A stretch of 64,000 nucleotides of DNA from Pseudogracilibacillus sp037892545 (GCF_037892545.1 NZ_JBBKBG010000012.1:1-64000), one strand, 5' to 3'. Numbered from the stretch's first letter, positions 50,527 through 60,427 are shown. Numbers and translations are program-made. Notes: generated by a model from the letters alone, not told the origin.

Positions 50527-50919
50527 ATGAAAATCAAATTATATGGTTCTTCAACAGCATCAACGAGAAAAGCGAGAAGGTGGTTTGAGGAACATAATAT
50601 TCCATTTGAATATCGTGATATTTTGAAGAAGCCTTTAAAGAAAAAAGAAATGCAACAAATTTTACAATTAACAGAAGAGGGGACAAAAGATATTATTGCG
50701 ACAAGATCGAATGTGTATAAAGAATTAGATCTAGACTTAGAAAATATCTCATTAAATGATTTATATACATTAGTAAATAAAAATCCAAAGTTGTTACGTC
50801 AGCCGATTATTTTAGGGGATGATAAATTACAAGTAGGATTTGATGAGTATAATATTCGACAGTTTATCCCTCGAGAAGAACGCAAACGATTTATTCATGA
50901 TTCTTTAGCTTTCGTGTAA
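50527..50919 (+). CDS. Spx/ArsC-family protein lacking the CxxC redox switch
   Basis: 130-aa protein clearly related to B. subtilis Spx (131 aa): RKARRWFEEHNIPFEYRDI, LTEEGTKDIIATRSNVY, NPKLLRQPIILGD and LQVGFDEYNIRQFIPR. Gly52, at the RNA polymerase alpha-subunit contact, is kept. The redox motif CTSC at positions 10-13 of Spx is replaced by TAST, so both cysteines are lost. It could bind RNA polymerase without thiol control, or compete with Spx. ATG at 50524 or 50527 may start it; 50527 keeps Spx numbering. It is in a likely operon with the TetR gene. Confidence 0.85.
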   Translation: MKIKLYGSSTASTRKARRWFEEHNIPFEYRDILKKPLKKKEMQQILQLTEEGTKDIIATRSNVYKELDLDLENISLNDLYTLVNKNPKLLRQPIILGDDKLQVGFDEYNIRQFIPREERKRFIHDSLAFV

Positions 50920-51009
50920 AAATTAACTATACTTTACATGAAAAGGATGTTATTTATAACAGAAATGTTGTAGAATAAGAGAAACATTATGAAAGAGAGG
51001 AAGAAGTTC

Positions 51010-51891
51010 GTGGCAAAAAGAATATTTTACTTTTTATTAACAAACGTACTAGTTCTTTTAACCATTTCGATTATATTCACGATCTTACCGATTGGGAACT
51101 ATATTGGAGAAAATGGTACTATAGACTACGGTGCCTTACTAGTATTTAGTGCGGTTATTGGTTTTACGGGTTCCTTTATTTCGTTAGCAATGTCTCGTTG
51201 GATTGCGAAGCGAATGATGGGTGTGAAGATAATTGATCCGAATAATCCCAAGAATGAATATGAACAAGTAGTTATTGAAAAGGTATACCGCTTATCAAGA
51301 GCAGCTGGTTTAACATATATGCCTGAGGTTGGAATTTACAATTCACCAGAAGTGAACGCATTTGCAACAGGACCATCGAAAAAACGTTCATTAGTTGCCG
51401 TTTCAGCTGGATTGCTAGATGAAATGGATGATGATGCGGTGGAAGGAGTTATCGCACACGAGGTTGCCCATATTGCAAATGGCGATATGGTGACAATGAC
51501 ATTGCTACAAGGTGTTGTGAACACGTTTGTTGTATTTTTATCTAGAATTGTTGCGCTTATCGCATCACAGTTCGTTCGTGAAGAAATTGCACCAATCGTT
51601 CATTTCATCGCGATTATCGTATTCCAAATATTATTCTCTATTTTAGGGAGCCTTGTTGTATTTGCTTATTCACGCCATCGTGAGTTCCATGCGGATAAAG
51701 GTGGAGCAGATTTAGCGGGTCGTGACAAAATGCGTCATGCGTTAGAAAGTTTAAAAATGTATGCGGATCGAACTACAGCTGGAGAAGACGATACAGCAGT
51801 AGCTACAATGAAAATAAATGGTGCTAAAAAGGCGATGCAATTATTCTCTACACACCCAGATTTAGATGAAAGAATTAGCCGTTTAGCATAA
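51010..51891 (+). CDS. htpX: membrane zinc metalloprotease HtpX
   Basis: 293-aa M48-family protease that degrades misfolded membrane proteins. Two N-terminal membrane helices are followed by the zinc motif HEVAH (near residue 152), two further hydrophobic segments and the third-ligand region SRHREFHADKGGADLAG. The GTG at 51010, giving the usual N-terminus (V)AKRIFYFLLTN, has AAAGAGAGGAAGAAG upstream. The ATG at 50989 would add seven residues before it. A terminator follows at 51909. Confidence 0.92.
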   Translation: MAKRIFYFLLTNVLVLLTISIIFTILPIGNYIGENGTIDYGALLVFSAVIGFTGSFISLAMSRWIAKRMMGVKIIDPNNPKNEYEQVVIEKVYRLSRAAGLTYMPEVGIYNSPEVNAFATGPSKKRSLVAVSAGLLDEMDDDAVEGVIAHEVAHIANGDMVTMTLLQGVVNTFVVFLSRIVALIASQFVREEIAPIVHFIAIIVFQILFSILGSLVVFAYSRHREFHADKGGADLAGRDKMRHALESLKMYADRTTAGEDDTAVATMKINGAKKAMQLFSTHPDLDERISRLA

Positions 51892-51907
51892 TAATCATAA
51901 TGTTAGG

Positions 51908-51944
51908 AAAAATCGTACGATCCTATGTGTCGTACGATTTTTTT
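51908..51944. terminator. terminator between htpX and recQ
   Basis: AAAATCGTACG and CGTACGATTTTTTT (51931-51944) form a stem with a T run. It lies between convergent genes and is most active for htpX. Confidence 0.8.
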
Positions 51945-51992
51945 GTCCAAAAATAGGGGAGAAGCACTCAGGGGAAGTTGGTTTCGTTCCCC

Positions 51993-54143
51993 TTACAAAA
52001 GTTTGTTTTTCACTAAGACAGCTTTAATTTTTGTATATGTGAATGTATCTGGCAATGCTTCTTTGATTGGCTTCAACCTCTTCTCATCGAACCTTTCATA
52101 TACACTTAATACTTCTCTTTCTTCTTCTTCGTTAAAGAAAATATCCCAAACGATTGGAAGGCCTTGGTCAAATGCTTTAAATAAATGGTTTTCAATTGTT
52201 TGTTCTTGCACATCCCGTATTTTTGCAATATCTTTGATCGATTTACCAGACTGGAACAATTGATAGCTTTGCATATGGGATGGTGTATCAGGATCATCAA
52301 GTACTTGTTGTTTGGCAATCGAACGGTTTATAGGTGTTCCAATTTGGACTTTCTTTTTCACATGTGGATTCTTTTCTTTCCATTTGTTAATAGCATGTAA
52401 AAATGTTTCCCCGTATTGACTATATTTCTTTTCTCCAACCCCTTTAATTTCAAGCATTTCGTCTTTTGTCGTTGGAAAATAACGGCACATATCACGTAAT
52501 GTCGCATCGGAAAATAGTACATATGGTGGCACGTTTCTTTCATCTGCCATTACTTTTCGGAGCTCCCTTAATTCGCCAAATAATGTTGCATCAAAATCCG
52601 TCGCATCAGTTGTTGGCACTTTTAATGTATACATTTCTACCGTCTTTTCTCCTTTTAAAACGGCAATAGATTGATAGTTTAGTTTTAATGTTGGGTACAT
52701 TCCTTCTTCTGTTGAAAGTAGTTGTTCGGCAATTAAAAACTGGATTTTCTCCGTAATGTCTTTTTCAGTATAAGAAGATAAAAGCCCATATGTTGTAAGT
52801 TTATGTAAATTGAATTGAATTAACTTACGATCTTTGGAACCACGTAATACCTTTGCGGTCATGCTGACACCGAATTTTTCATTCATGCGTTTTACACAAG
52901 ATAATATCATTTGTGCTTCCTCTGTTATATCGACTTTTTCCCCATGTTTTTGGCAGTTACTACACGTTTCACAACGAGTGTTAGAGGGAATATTCGTAAA
53001 ATAGTCGACAATATAACTACTTAAGCAACGACCGGTAAAACAATAATTTGTCATTGCTTGTAACTTTTCATATTCTAACTGTTTCATTTCTTCTTCCATC
53101 TCAGATTGTTCAATGAGGAATTTTTGCAATTGGATATCTTGATTGGAAAAAATTAACACACAATCGCTATTTTCTCCATCACGTCCAGCACGTCCGGCTT
53201 CCTGATAATAAGATTCGATGTTCATCGGCATAGCATAATGTAACACAAAGCGAACATTCGATTTATCTATGCCCATTCCAAATGCATTCGTTGCAATAAT
53301 TACTTGGCATGCATCATGAATAAATGCGTTTTGGGCTTTTTGACGACTTTGTTCATCTAATCCAGCATGATATTTTGCAACATTGTACCCTTTATCATGT
53401 AAACGTTCATATAATGTATCTACTTGTTTTCTTGTTGCAGCATATATAATGCCGGATTCATCTTTTCTTTCTCTTAGGAATTGTTCGACGTAAGAAGTTT
53501 TATCTCGGCCTTTTACGAGATGAAAGTGTAAATTACTTCGTTCGAACCCTGTTTGAACGACATGATCATCTTGAATATGTAAAAGTTGTTGAATATCCTT
53601 TTTTACCTCTTTTGTTGCCGTAGCAGTTAATGCAACATATAGCGGGATATTCGTTAGTTGCTGTAATGTAGGGACGACAGAACGATAATTCGGCCTAAAA
53701 TCGTGCCCCCATTGGGAAATACAGTGTGCTTCATCAAAAGCGATTAAGGAAATAGGAATGTTACTTATCGTTCGTAAAAAGTAATCCGATTGAATTCTTT
53801 CTGGTGCAATATAGACAAATTTAAATGCCCCTTGTTTCAAAAGTTCCATTCGTTCTTGTTGTTCAAACGATGTGAGGGAACTATTAATATAGGTGGCAGA
53901 AATGCCTAACGTGTGTAATGAGTCTACCTGGTCCTTCATTAAAGAAATAAGTGGTGAAATAATGATGGCAGTACCTTCTTTCGCAAGCGCAGGTAGCTGA
54001 AAACAAAGTGATTTTCCATTACCAGTAGGCATGATTGCTAACGTATGGTTGTCATTCATAATATGTGAAATTGTTGCCTCTTGACCAGGGCGAAATGTAG
54101 AATATCCGAAGTAATGCTCCATGATAGACGTAATTTGTTGCAC
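51993..54143 (-). CDS. recQ: ATP-dependent DNA helicase RecQ
   Basis: 716-aa 3'-5' helicase of the RecQ family. Walker A is GNGKSLCFQLPAL (near residue 44), the DEAH box is FDEAHCISQWGHDFRP, and helicase C motifs are GIIYAATRKQVDTLY and HYAMPMNIESYYQEAGRAGRDG (in pieces). A zinc-binding cluster, CETCSNC, an RQC winged helix and an HRDC domain (about 515-590) follow. A C-terminal HTH-like extension contains SIKDIAKIRDVQEQTIENHLF. It is involved in recombination and fork repair. Confidence 0.94.
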   Translation of the reverse strand: MQQITSIMEHYFGYSTFRPGQEATISHIMNDNHTLAIMPTGNGKSLCFQLPALAKEGTAIIISPLISLMKDQVDSLHTLGISATYINSSLTSFEQQERMELLKQGAFKFVYIAPERIQSDYFLRTISNIPISLIAFDEAHCISQWGHDFRPNYRSVVPTLQQLTNIPLYVALTATATKEVKKDIQQLLHIQDDHVVQTGFERSNLHFHLVKGRDKTSYVEQFLRERKDESGIIYAATRKQVDTLYERLHDKGYNVAKYHAGLDEQSRQKAQNAFIHDACQVIIATNAFGMGIDKSNVRFVLHYAMPMNIESYYQEAGRAGRDGENSDCVLIFSNQDIQLQKFLIEQSEMEEEMKQLEYEKLQAMTNYCFTGRCLSSYIVDYFTNIPSNTRCETCSNCQKHGEKVDITEEAQMILSCVKRMNEKFGVSMTAKVLRGSKDRKLIQFNLHKLTTYGLLSSYTEKDITEKIQFLIAEQLLSTEEGMYPTLKLNYQSIAVLKGEKTVEMYTLKVPTTDATDFDATLFGELRELRKVMADERNVPPYVLFSDATLRDMCRYFPTTKDEMLEIKGVGEKKYSQYGETFLHAINKWKEKNPHVKKKVQIGTPINRSIAKQQVLDDPDTPSHMQSYQLFQSGKSIKDIAKIRDVQEQTIENHLFKAFDQGLPIVWDIFFNEEEEREVLSVYERFDEKRLKPIKEALPDTFTYTKIKAVLVKNKLL

Positions 54144-54260
54144 GGTGTATGAACTCCTTTAACATTATAAAAATCATGTAATCTTTTTATCTATCTCTAT
54201 TGTACAACATTTTTTTATGGCATCATATAGGAATACATTGATATAGAAAGGATGGATGTA

Positions 54261-54938
54261 ATGAGTGACTGGGTTATTAAATTGCTCATTGCGACAGTAG
54301 CAGGTGTCGTATTAGGAATTGAACGAGAAGTAAAACATAAACCACTTGGATTAAAAACATGTGTTGTAATTGCTGTAACGAGTTGTCTATTAACGATTGT
54401 GTCGATTGAAACAGCCTTTTTAAATGAACAGAATCCATTTATTCGTTCTGACCCAATGCGATTATCCGCACAAATTGTAAGTGGGATCGGTTTTTTAGGG
54501 GCAGGTGTCATTTTACGGAGAAATAATGATGTCATTTCTGGGCTTACGACGGCCGCAATTGTTTGGACAGCCTCGGGAATCGGGATTGCAGTTGGTGCGG
54601 GCTACTTTAAAGAAGTGGCTGTCTGTTTAATTTTAATCGTTATAAGTATTCGCTTTTTACCATTTGTCGTTACAAAGTTAGGACCACATACATTACGTGA
54701 GCAAGAAGTTAAGTGTACCATTTATATGGATGAATTAACGACAGATGTCCAACAAACGTTGGCGGAAGTAGAAAATGTGATTGGGAAACTACGAAATATA
54801 AAAATTAGAAACCGTGAGAAAGAACTAAGAGTGGAATTTATCAGTTTGATAGAGGCAAAGGAGCATTCTATCATATTATATTATGATGCGTTAAAAGAGA
54901 TTGAAGGAATTAAAGGCATTGAAATTCATGGAAGATAG
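54261..54938 (+). CDS. MgtC/SapB family membrane protein
   Basis: 225-aa protein. Four or five N-terminal membrane helices carry the family pattern GIEREVKHKPLGLKTCVVIA and SGIGFLGAGVILRRN with GLTTAAIVWTASGIGIAVGAG. A soluble C-terminal ACT-like domain follows (about 150-225). MgtC proteins affect survival at low magnesium, partly through the ATP synthase or potassium balance; the role in Bacilli is less clear. The ATG at 54261 has AGAAAGGA 8 bp upstream. Confidence 0.85.
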   Translation: MSDWVIKLLIATVAGVVLGIEREVKHKPLGLKTCVVIAVTSCLLTIVSIETAFLNEQNPFIRSDPMRLSAQIVSGIGFLGAGVILRRNNDVISGLTTAAIVWTASGIGIAVGAGYFKEVAVCLILIVISIRFLPFVVTKLGPHTLREQEVKCTIYMDELTTDVQQTLAEVENVIGKLRNIKIRNREKELRVEFISLIEAKEHSIILYYDALKEIEGIKGIEIHGR

Positions 54939-55405
54939 TGCTCGAGATGCCCAATAAGAGTGCGCAAAAAATAGTAAGCACTAAGAGGGAAGAGGAATCC
55001 ATTTAAAAAGGAAATCATCATTATTATTTCCGCGTCCATTTGGGAGGACGTTTTAAAATGCCACTAGCACCATTTTGGAGCACATAAATAGAAAACAAGT
55101 GAATTTCCCTCCAGTCGTCCAAAGCGAACGCTAGGAGAGAAATTCACTTGTCTCATGAATGATTATGATAAGATGAAACATCGACTAGTAAGGCCAAAGT
55201 TGACCATACAGCACGGGTGAAAACCACAGTACATTTTGCCGTGACATCCTTGCATATCATAAGGGACTGCTTACACTACATTTCGAACTTATACTGGTTG
55301 ACAAAAAATGATTGAAATTAGAAATCTACTATTAGACAGACAGCTTTTCAAAGCCTTTACATAGTCCCTTATGTCTTTTCCTAATTTCGTTTACCTCTCA
55401 AATAG
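54939..55405. repeat. 467-bp spacer with two palindromic elements
   Basis: No gene is visible. Element one: ACAAGTGAATTT (55095-55106) and AAATTCACTTGT (55140-55151) with a 33-nt interior, a probable terminator for the mgtC-like gene. Element two: CATAAGGGACT (55258-55268) and AGTCCCTTATG (55363-55373), a perfect inverted pair 94 bp apart, similar in layout to the other large palindromes. It lies just beyond the glpD stop codon. Confidence 0.6.
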
Positions 55406-57049
55406 TTAGGCACGGAATGATTCTGCATTTTCGATAGCGGCATCGACTTCTTTTGTATAAAGAAGTTTCACATCGTCTGACCAGACAAAAAGTTTTGCCA
55501 TGACATCAATAATTTCATCTTTATAACGTTTAACCTCTGCAATATTAAAAAGTAAATCTCCCGTACGACGGTACATAAAATCAATTGGATGTAAGACCAT
55601 TTCATGGTGAATACTGTACATTAATTTTGCATACAATGCATTCGGTAAATTCGTATCATTGTAATCGATATAAGAAATAGCCGTTTCAATATTTGAGCCA
55701 AATGTTGCAATTAAAGTGCTAGCTTCGTCTTTTGTAAATGATAAAGCTTGTAATTTTTGCATCCAAATTTCTTTAAATGCAGCGAATCCTTTTGATCCAC
55801 CAACATCTCCACCTGAGATTGGTAATTGTTTTGTTTGACATGTAGCATGGTCAAATTTTTTCTTCGGAATATATTTTTTATATAATAAGTCAACGATTGT
55901 TTCAGCCATTTTACGGTATCCTGTTAATTTACCACCAGCGATTGTAAGAATGTTTGATTCAGCTTCCCAAATTTCATCCTTACGTGAAATTTCAGATGGG
56001 TCTTTACCTTCTTCGAAAATTAACGGACGGACACCAGCCCAGCTTGATTCCACATCAGCTTCATCTAAAGTTAAATGCGGGAACATATCTGCAATGGCTT
56101 TTAATAAATAATCTACTTCAGATTGTAATACGTGCATATCTTCCGCATCACCGTCATAGAAATCATCTGTCGTACCTACATACGTTTTTCCATCACGAGG
56201 GATGGCGAAAACCATACGTTTGTCATGTGTATCAAAATATACTGCTTGTTTTAATGGGAATTTTTCTTGGTCGAAAACAATATGAACCCCTTTTGATAAT
56301 TGTAAATGCTTTTTACCTTTTACATAATCTAAATGACGTAGTTTATCTACCCAAGGTCCACTTGCGTTTACAACAACATTTGTACGAACCGTTATTTCTT
56401 TCTGAATTGCTTTATCTAAAAAGCGTACACCGTTCACTTTTTTCTTTGTATCATATTCAAATCCAGTAACTTGTGCATAGTTTAAAATAGTCGCACCTTT
56501 TTCAGCTGCTTTTTTCATTACTTCTAAAGTTAAACGAGCGTCATCTGTACGATATTCAACGTACACACCGCCACCTTTTAATCCTTTTTCTTTAATGAAA
56601 GGCACTTTTTCTACGACAGCATTTTTGGAAATCATCACTTTACGTTCGCTGCGTTTTACTTGTGCTAAATTGTCGTACATCGTTAAGGCAATATTTGTTA
56701 GGACACGTCCAAATGTACCACCTTTATGGAAAGGAAGTAACATACGCTCAGGTGTTGTAACGTGTGGTCCATTTTCATACACAACTGCACGCTCACGTCC
56801 TAATTGTGCAACTTCTTTAATTTCAAATTGTTTTAAATAACGTAACCCACCATGTACTAATTTTGTAGAACGACTGGATGTTCCACTTGCGAAGTCATTC
56901 ATTTCTAATAATGCAACCTTTAATCCACGTGTTGCTGCATCTAATGCGATTCCAGCACCAGTAATTCCACCACCAACAATCACGATGTCGAACGTTTCAT
57001 TTGCTAATTTACTTGTTGTTTCAGCTCTTCTTAAGTTTGAGAAACTCAT
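55406..57049 (-). CDS. glpD: aerobic glycerol-3-phosphate dehydrogenase
   Basis: 547-aa FAD enzyme at the membrane that oxidises glycerol-3-phosphate to DHAP and feeds electrons to quinone. The N-terminal dinucleotide motif is DIVIVGGGITGAGIALDA. GTSSRSTKLVHGGLRYL and the C-terminal region are typical of GlpD. ATAAAGGAG precedes the ATG. No glpF or glpK is nearby. A leader terminator upstream suggests antitermination control as in B. subtilis. Confidence 0.95.
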   Translation of the reverse strand: MSFSNLRRAETTSKLANETFDIVIVGGGITGAGIALDAATRGLKVALLEMNDFASGTSSRSTKLVHGGLRYLKQFEIKEVAQLGRERAVVYENGPHVTTPERMLLPFHKGGTFGRVLTNIALTMYDNLAQVKRSERKVMISKNAVVEKVPFIKEKGLKGGGVYVEYRTDDARLTLEVMKKAAEKGATILNYAQVTGFEYDTKKKVNGVRFLDKAIQKEITVRTNVVVNASGPWVDKLRHLDYVKGKKHLQLSKGVHIVFDQEKFPLKQAVYFDTHDKRMVFAIPRDGKTYVGTTDDFYDGDAEDMHVLQSEVDYLLKAIADMFPHLTLDEADVESSWAGVRPLIFEEGKDPSEISRKDEIWEAESNILTIAGGKLTGYRKMAETIVDLLYKKYIPKKKFDHATCQTKQLPISGGDVGGSKGFAAFKEIWMQKLQALSFTKDEASTLIATFGSNIETAISYIDYNDTNLPNALYAKLMYSIHHEMVLHPIDFMYRRTGDLLFNIAEVKRYKDEIIDVMAKLFVWSDDVKLLYTKEVDAAIENAESFRA

Positions 57050-57080
57050 GTATGATTCGCTCCTTTATATAGTTTATGCA

Positions 57081-57144
57081 TAAAAAAAGAGAGCACAGAA
57101 AAATATTGCCTTCATTCAAAGCAATGTCATTTCTGGTCTCTCTC
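57081..57144 (-). promoter_or_regulatory. glpD leader terminator (candidate GlpP antitermination site)
   Basis: On the minus strand, GAGAGACCAGAAA (from 57144) pairs imperfectly with TTTCTGTGCTCTC, then a run of seven T residues, ending about 30 bp before glpD. B. subtilis glpD has a leader terminator overcome by GlpP with glycerol-3-phosphate, so the same control is likely. A candidate promoter (TATACT at 57180-57190, minus strand) lies upstream. Confidence 0.65.
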
Positions 57145-57451
57145 GTATACTCTAACCATTTTTTTTATTCATTTGATACTTTAAGTATAACATAAATTGA
57201 GATGAAGTCCATACTATTGTTTGAAAATAAAAGAAGATTTATACGTTGTGTAACGAATTAGACAAAATATCATCAATACATCAAATGAAGTAGTGAAGAT
57301 AAGTTATTTTGTTTAATGTATTTGACATTATTTGCAGAAAAAAAGGGAACGTATGCTATGATAGATATAGGTATATTGGACGGATGTATAGGATGTCTAA
57401 AATATTTTTGTATTACATAGAGTAGTTATTTTGGAAGGAAAGTAGGGATGA

Positions 57452-60007
57452 ATGTTGCAGGTTATCGTCACACATATGAATACGGATTTTGATGCGTTAG
57501 CATCGTTGTATGCAGCAAAAAAATTATACCCAGACGCAACGGTCGTCTTATCTGACAAACAAGAAACAAAAGTAAGGCAGTTTCTAAATATATACCGTGA
57601 CACGCTTCCATTTACAGATGAAAAAGATGTAAATTGGGACAATGTCACAGATATGATTATAGTCGACGTAGCAAACGGAAGAAGAATCGGTCCTTATATG
57701 GAAAATTTAGACATGTCGAAAATAAATGTGGTTGTATTTGATCACCATCCACCTAAAAATGGCGATATCGAAGAAGCAGATCGCCAAATTGAACAAGTTG
57801 GTGCAACAGTAACATTACTGATTGAAAAAATAGTGGAACAACAAATTCCTATTAGTTCTTTTGAAGCGACATTGTTTGGACTCGGTATTTATACAGATAC
57901 CAATGCGTTTATGAATGATATTACATCTGCACGCGATTTTAAAGCCGCTAGTTTTTTAATGGATCATGGCATGAGCTTAGAAATGGTACACCAATTTTCC
58001 GAACATGTTTTACTACCAGAACAGCAACAGATTTTGAATGACTTATTTACGAAAATGGATGTTCGTTCGATGGATGGATTGGAGATTGTCGTAGCCGCTA
58101 GTAGTTATGACTTTTTTCAAAGTGGTTTAGCGACGATTACGAGCCGTTTATTAGATATTACAAATACAGATGCAGTTATTACAGTAGTCGGGATGAAGAA
58201 TCATGTCCATATTGTTGGCAGAGCAAGTTCTGATCGCATCAATTTATTACCACTTTTAAAGAAATTTGAAGGTGGTGGACATGAAAAAGCTGGCTCAGCG
58301 ATGGTAAAACGTTCGACTTGTGAGGAAATTTTGCCGAAAGTAGTAGAGGATTTAGATTTGATTTCTAAACCAGGAATCACGGTGAAAGATATGATGGTGT
58401 ATCCTGTTAAAACATTAACACCTGATACAACTATTGAAGAAGCTGGAAGAAAAATGTATCGATATGGCCATTCTGGATACCCGGTTGTACAAGAAGGAAA
58501 ATTAATTGGCATGGTCACTCGACGTGATTTAGATAAAGCAAATCATCACGGACTTGGACATGCTCCTGTAAAAGCGTATATGAGCACGAATTTAATTACT
58601 GTAACAGAAGAAAAGACATTAGAAGAAATACAACAATTAATTATCGAACGAAATATTGGACGTTTACCTGTGATACGTGACGGAAAGTTAGTTGGGATTA
58701 TTACACGAACGAATATTATCGAAAAAATGCATGAAATAGCTTTAATGGAGGAAACAGGGAAAGATCAACCATTAAAAACGAATTTGAAAAATGAACTGAA
58801 AGATCAACTGGAAAAGGATGCATTCTCATTATTAGAAAATATTCGCAAAACTGCTAAACAAGTAAATATCGATGTTTATTTAGTTGGAGGGATTGTGCGT
58901 GACTTATTTTTACGTGTTCCAAATGATGATATCGATATTGTTGTGGAGGGAAGCGGGATTGAATTTGCCAAACGGCTGACAGAGGATCATGGGGGAGAAG
59001 TAATCATTCACGAAAGTTTTGGAACGGCTACATGGGAAACGGTTGACGGGTTTAGTATCGATGTAACGACATCCAGATTAGAATATTATGATCGACCAGC
59101 CTCATTGCCGGATGTGGAATCATCTTATTTAGCGGAAGATTTACAACGACGTGATTTTACGATTAATGCGATGGCAGTTTGTTTGACTGGTGAGAAGTTT
59201 GGGGACTTAATAGATCCATATAATGGGCAACAAGATTTACGTAACGGAAATATTACCATCTTACATAATCTAAGTTTTGTAGAGGACCCAACACGGATTT
59301 TACGAGCGGTTCGTTTTGAAACGCGATTTGAATTTTTAATGGATAAACAGACAGAACAATTAGCATTACAATCGATTAGTACGATGCGTCATTTATCTAA
59401 CCAGCGTATTGTCGATGAATTAATCCGTATTTTTAAAGAAGACAATATTGCACGGGCGATGATGCGTTTATATGATGTAGATTTTTGGAAACAATATAAT
59501 GTGGATATCCCACTTTCTGACGTAATTGAACGAGTGAAAAAATTACGAGCACTATTTGATATGTATGAGCATGCAGAGCCTGACTGGTTTCACTATGTCG
59601 CAATTCCATTTTTTGATCATACATTTAATGAGCCAATAAAGGAATTTGCTTTAACAAAAAAAGAAATGAAATTTATTCGTGCTGTGGAGGAGTTTTTCCG
59701 CATGGATGGATGGCGCCAAACAGAACGAAGCGGGGATATACATGCTTATGCGAAAGCGTTTGAAGATGATGTACTATTATTTATCTTATCTGTTTCATCC
59801 ATTGACAATGAGGAAGTCATTTTGCAATACATTGAAAGAAGGAAAAAACTGGAGCAATATATTACTGGAGCAGATTTAATTTTACGAGGATTAAAACCAG
59901 GAGCACATTTTAAAGAATTATTATTACAATTAGAAATTGCAACATTGAACAAGGAAATAACGACAAAAGAAGAAGCATTCGCGTGGATGGAGGCGAATAT
60001 ACCATAA
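57452..60007 (+). CDS. DHH-CBS-tRNA nucleotidyltransferase fusion protein
   Basis: 851-aa protein with three parts. Residues 1-300 are a DHH/DHHA1 phosphoesterase (THMNTDFDALASLYAA, FDHHPP, GRASSDRINL and GGGHEKAGSA). About 310-430 are two CBS domains (MVYPVKTLTPDTTIEEA and LITVTEEKTLEEI) that may bind adenine nucleotides. About 460-800 are a poly(A) polymerase/CCA-type head and neck (VYLVGGIVRDLFLRVPNDDIDIVVEG, LQRRDFTINAMAV, DPTRILRAVRF). Similar fusions exist in bacteria that split CC- and A-addition between two enzymes. It is probably an A-adding tRNA nucleotidyltransferase. Confidence 0.85.
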   Translation: MLQVIVTHMNTDFDALASLYAAKKLYPDATVVLSDKQETKVRQFLNIYRDTLPFTDEKDVNWDNVTDMIIVDVANGRRIGPYMENLDMSKINVVVFDHHPPKNGDIEEADRQIEQVGATVTLLIEKIVEQQIPISSFEATLFGLGIYTDTNAFMNDITSARDFKAASFLMDHGMSLEMVHQFSEHVLLPEQQQILNDLFTKMDVRSMDGLEIVVAASSYDFFQSGLATITSRLLDITNTDAVITVVGMKNHVHIVGRASSDRINLLPLLKKFEGGGHEKAGSAMVKRSTCEEILPKVVEDLDLISKPGITVKDMMVYPVKTLTPDTTIEEAGRKMYRYGHSGYPVVQEGKLIGMVTRRDLDKANHHGLGHAPVKAYMSTNLITVTEEKTLEEIQQLIIERNIGRLPVIRDGKLVGIITRTNIIEKMHEIALMEETGKDQPLKTNLKNELKDQLEKDAFSLLENIRKTAKQVNIDVYLVGGIVRDLFLRVPNDDIDIVVEGSGIEFAKRLTEDHGGEVIIHESFGTATWETVDGFSIDVTTSRLEYYDRPASLPDVESSYLAEDLQRRDFTINAMAVCLTGEKFGDLIDPYNGQQDLRNGNITILHNLSFVEDPTRILRAVRFETRFEFLMDKQTEQLALQSISTMRHLSNQRIVDELIRIFKEDNIARAMMRLYDVDFWKQYNVDIPLSDVIERVKKLRALFDMYEHAEPDWFHYVAIPFFDHTFNEPIKEFALTKKEMKFIRAVEEFFRMDGWRQTERSGDIHAYAKAFEDDVLLFILSVSSIDNEEVILQYIERRKKLEQYITGADLILRGLKPGAHFKELLLQLEIATLNKEITTKEEAFAWMEANIP

Positions 60008-60013
60008 ACAGAA

Positions 60014-60058
60014 AAAGGGATATACAACACGATATAATCGTACATGTACATCCCTTTA
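60014..60058. terminator. hairpin between convergent genes
   Basis: AAAGGGAT (60016-60023) pairs with ATCCCTTT (60049-60056), with an internal GTACATGTAC palindrome. It probably ends the DHH-CBS fusion gene and the small minus-strand gene that follows. Confidence 0.45.
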
Positions 60059-60080
60059 TCCTACATACTGTTTCTTCATA

Positions 60081-60233
60081 TTAGTTACTATCCTTTTTCC
60101 TTTCTGATTTTACATCTTTTTTAATTTTGTAATATTTTTCAGCGCCTAAACCACCTTCACCAATCATTTTAGAGATTTCTTTACGGCGTACTTCCTGTTT
60201 TTTCTCCACTACCTTTCGATCGTCTTGTGCCAT
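60081..60233 (-). CDS. small conserved-type basic protein, unknown function
   Basis: 50-aa protein reading MAQDDRKVVEKKQEVRRKEI then SKMIGEGGLGAEKYYKIKK and a charged tail. It begins at 60233 behind a perfect AAAGGAGG with 7-bp spacing, which strongly supports translation. It is highly charged (Lys, Arg, Glu, Asp) with a central Gly-rich turn; no cysteine, no signal peptide and no membrane helix. I do not know its function. It is convergent with the DHH-CBS fusion gene. Confidence 0.75.
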   Translation of the reverse strand: MAQDDRKVVEKKQEVRRKEISKMIGEGGLGAEKYYKIKKDVKSERKKDSN

Positions 60234-60427
60234 TTCATTTCCTCCTTTCAATGAAAAATGAAGTATAATAAGTATAGCTTCTACTATTAGTATATCATTT
60301 TAACGAAAAGATTTCACTACTCGAATCCCTATTCTCCATAGGGTTTACATGTTTGAAAAAAATAGATTAAGGGAATAATAGCTTTGTCTTTATTTTTTAT
60401 TTTTGAGAGAGATTGGGAGAGATGTAT

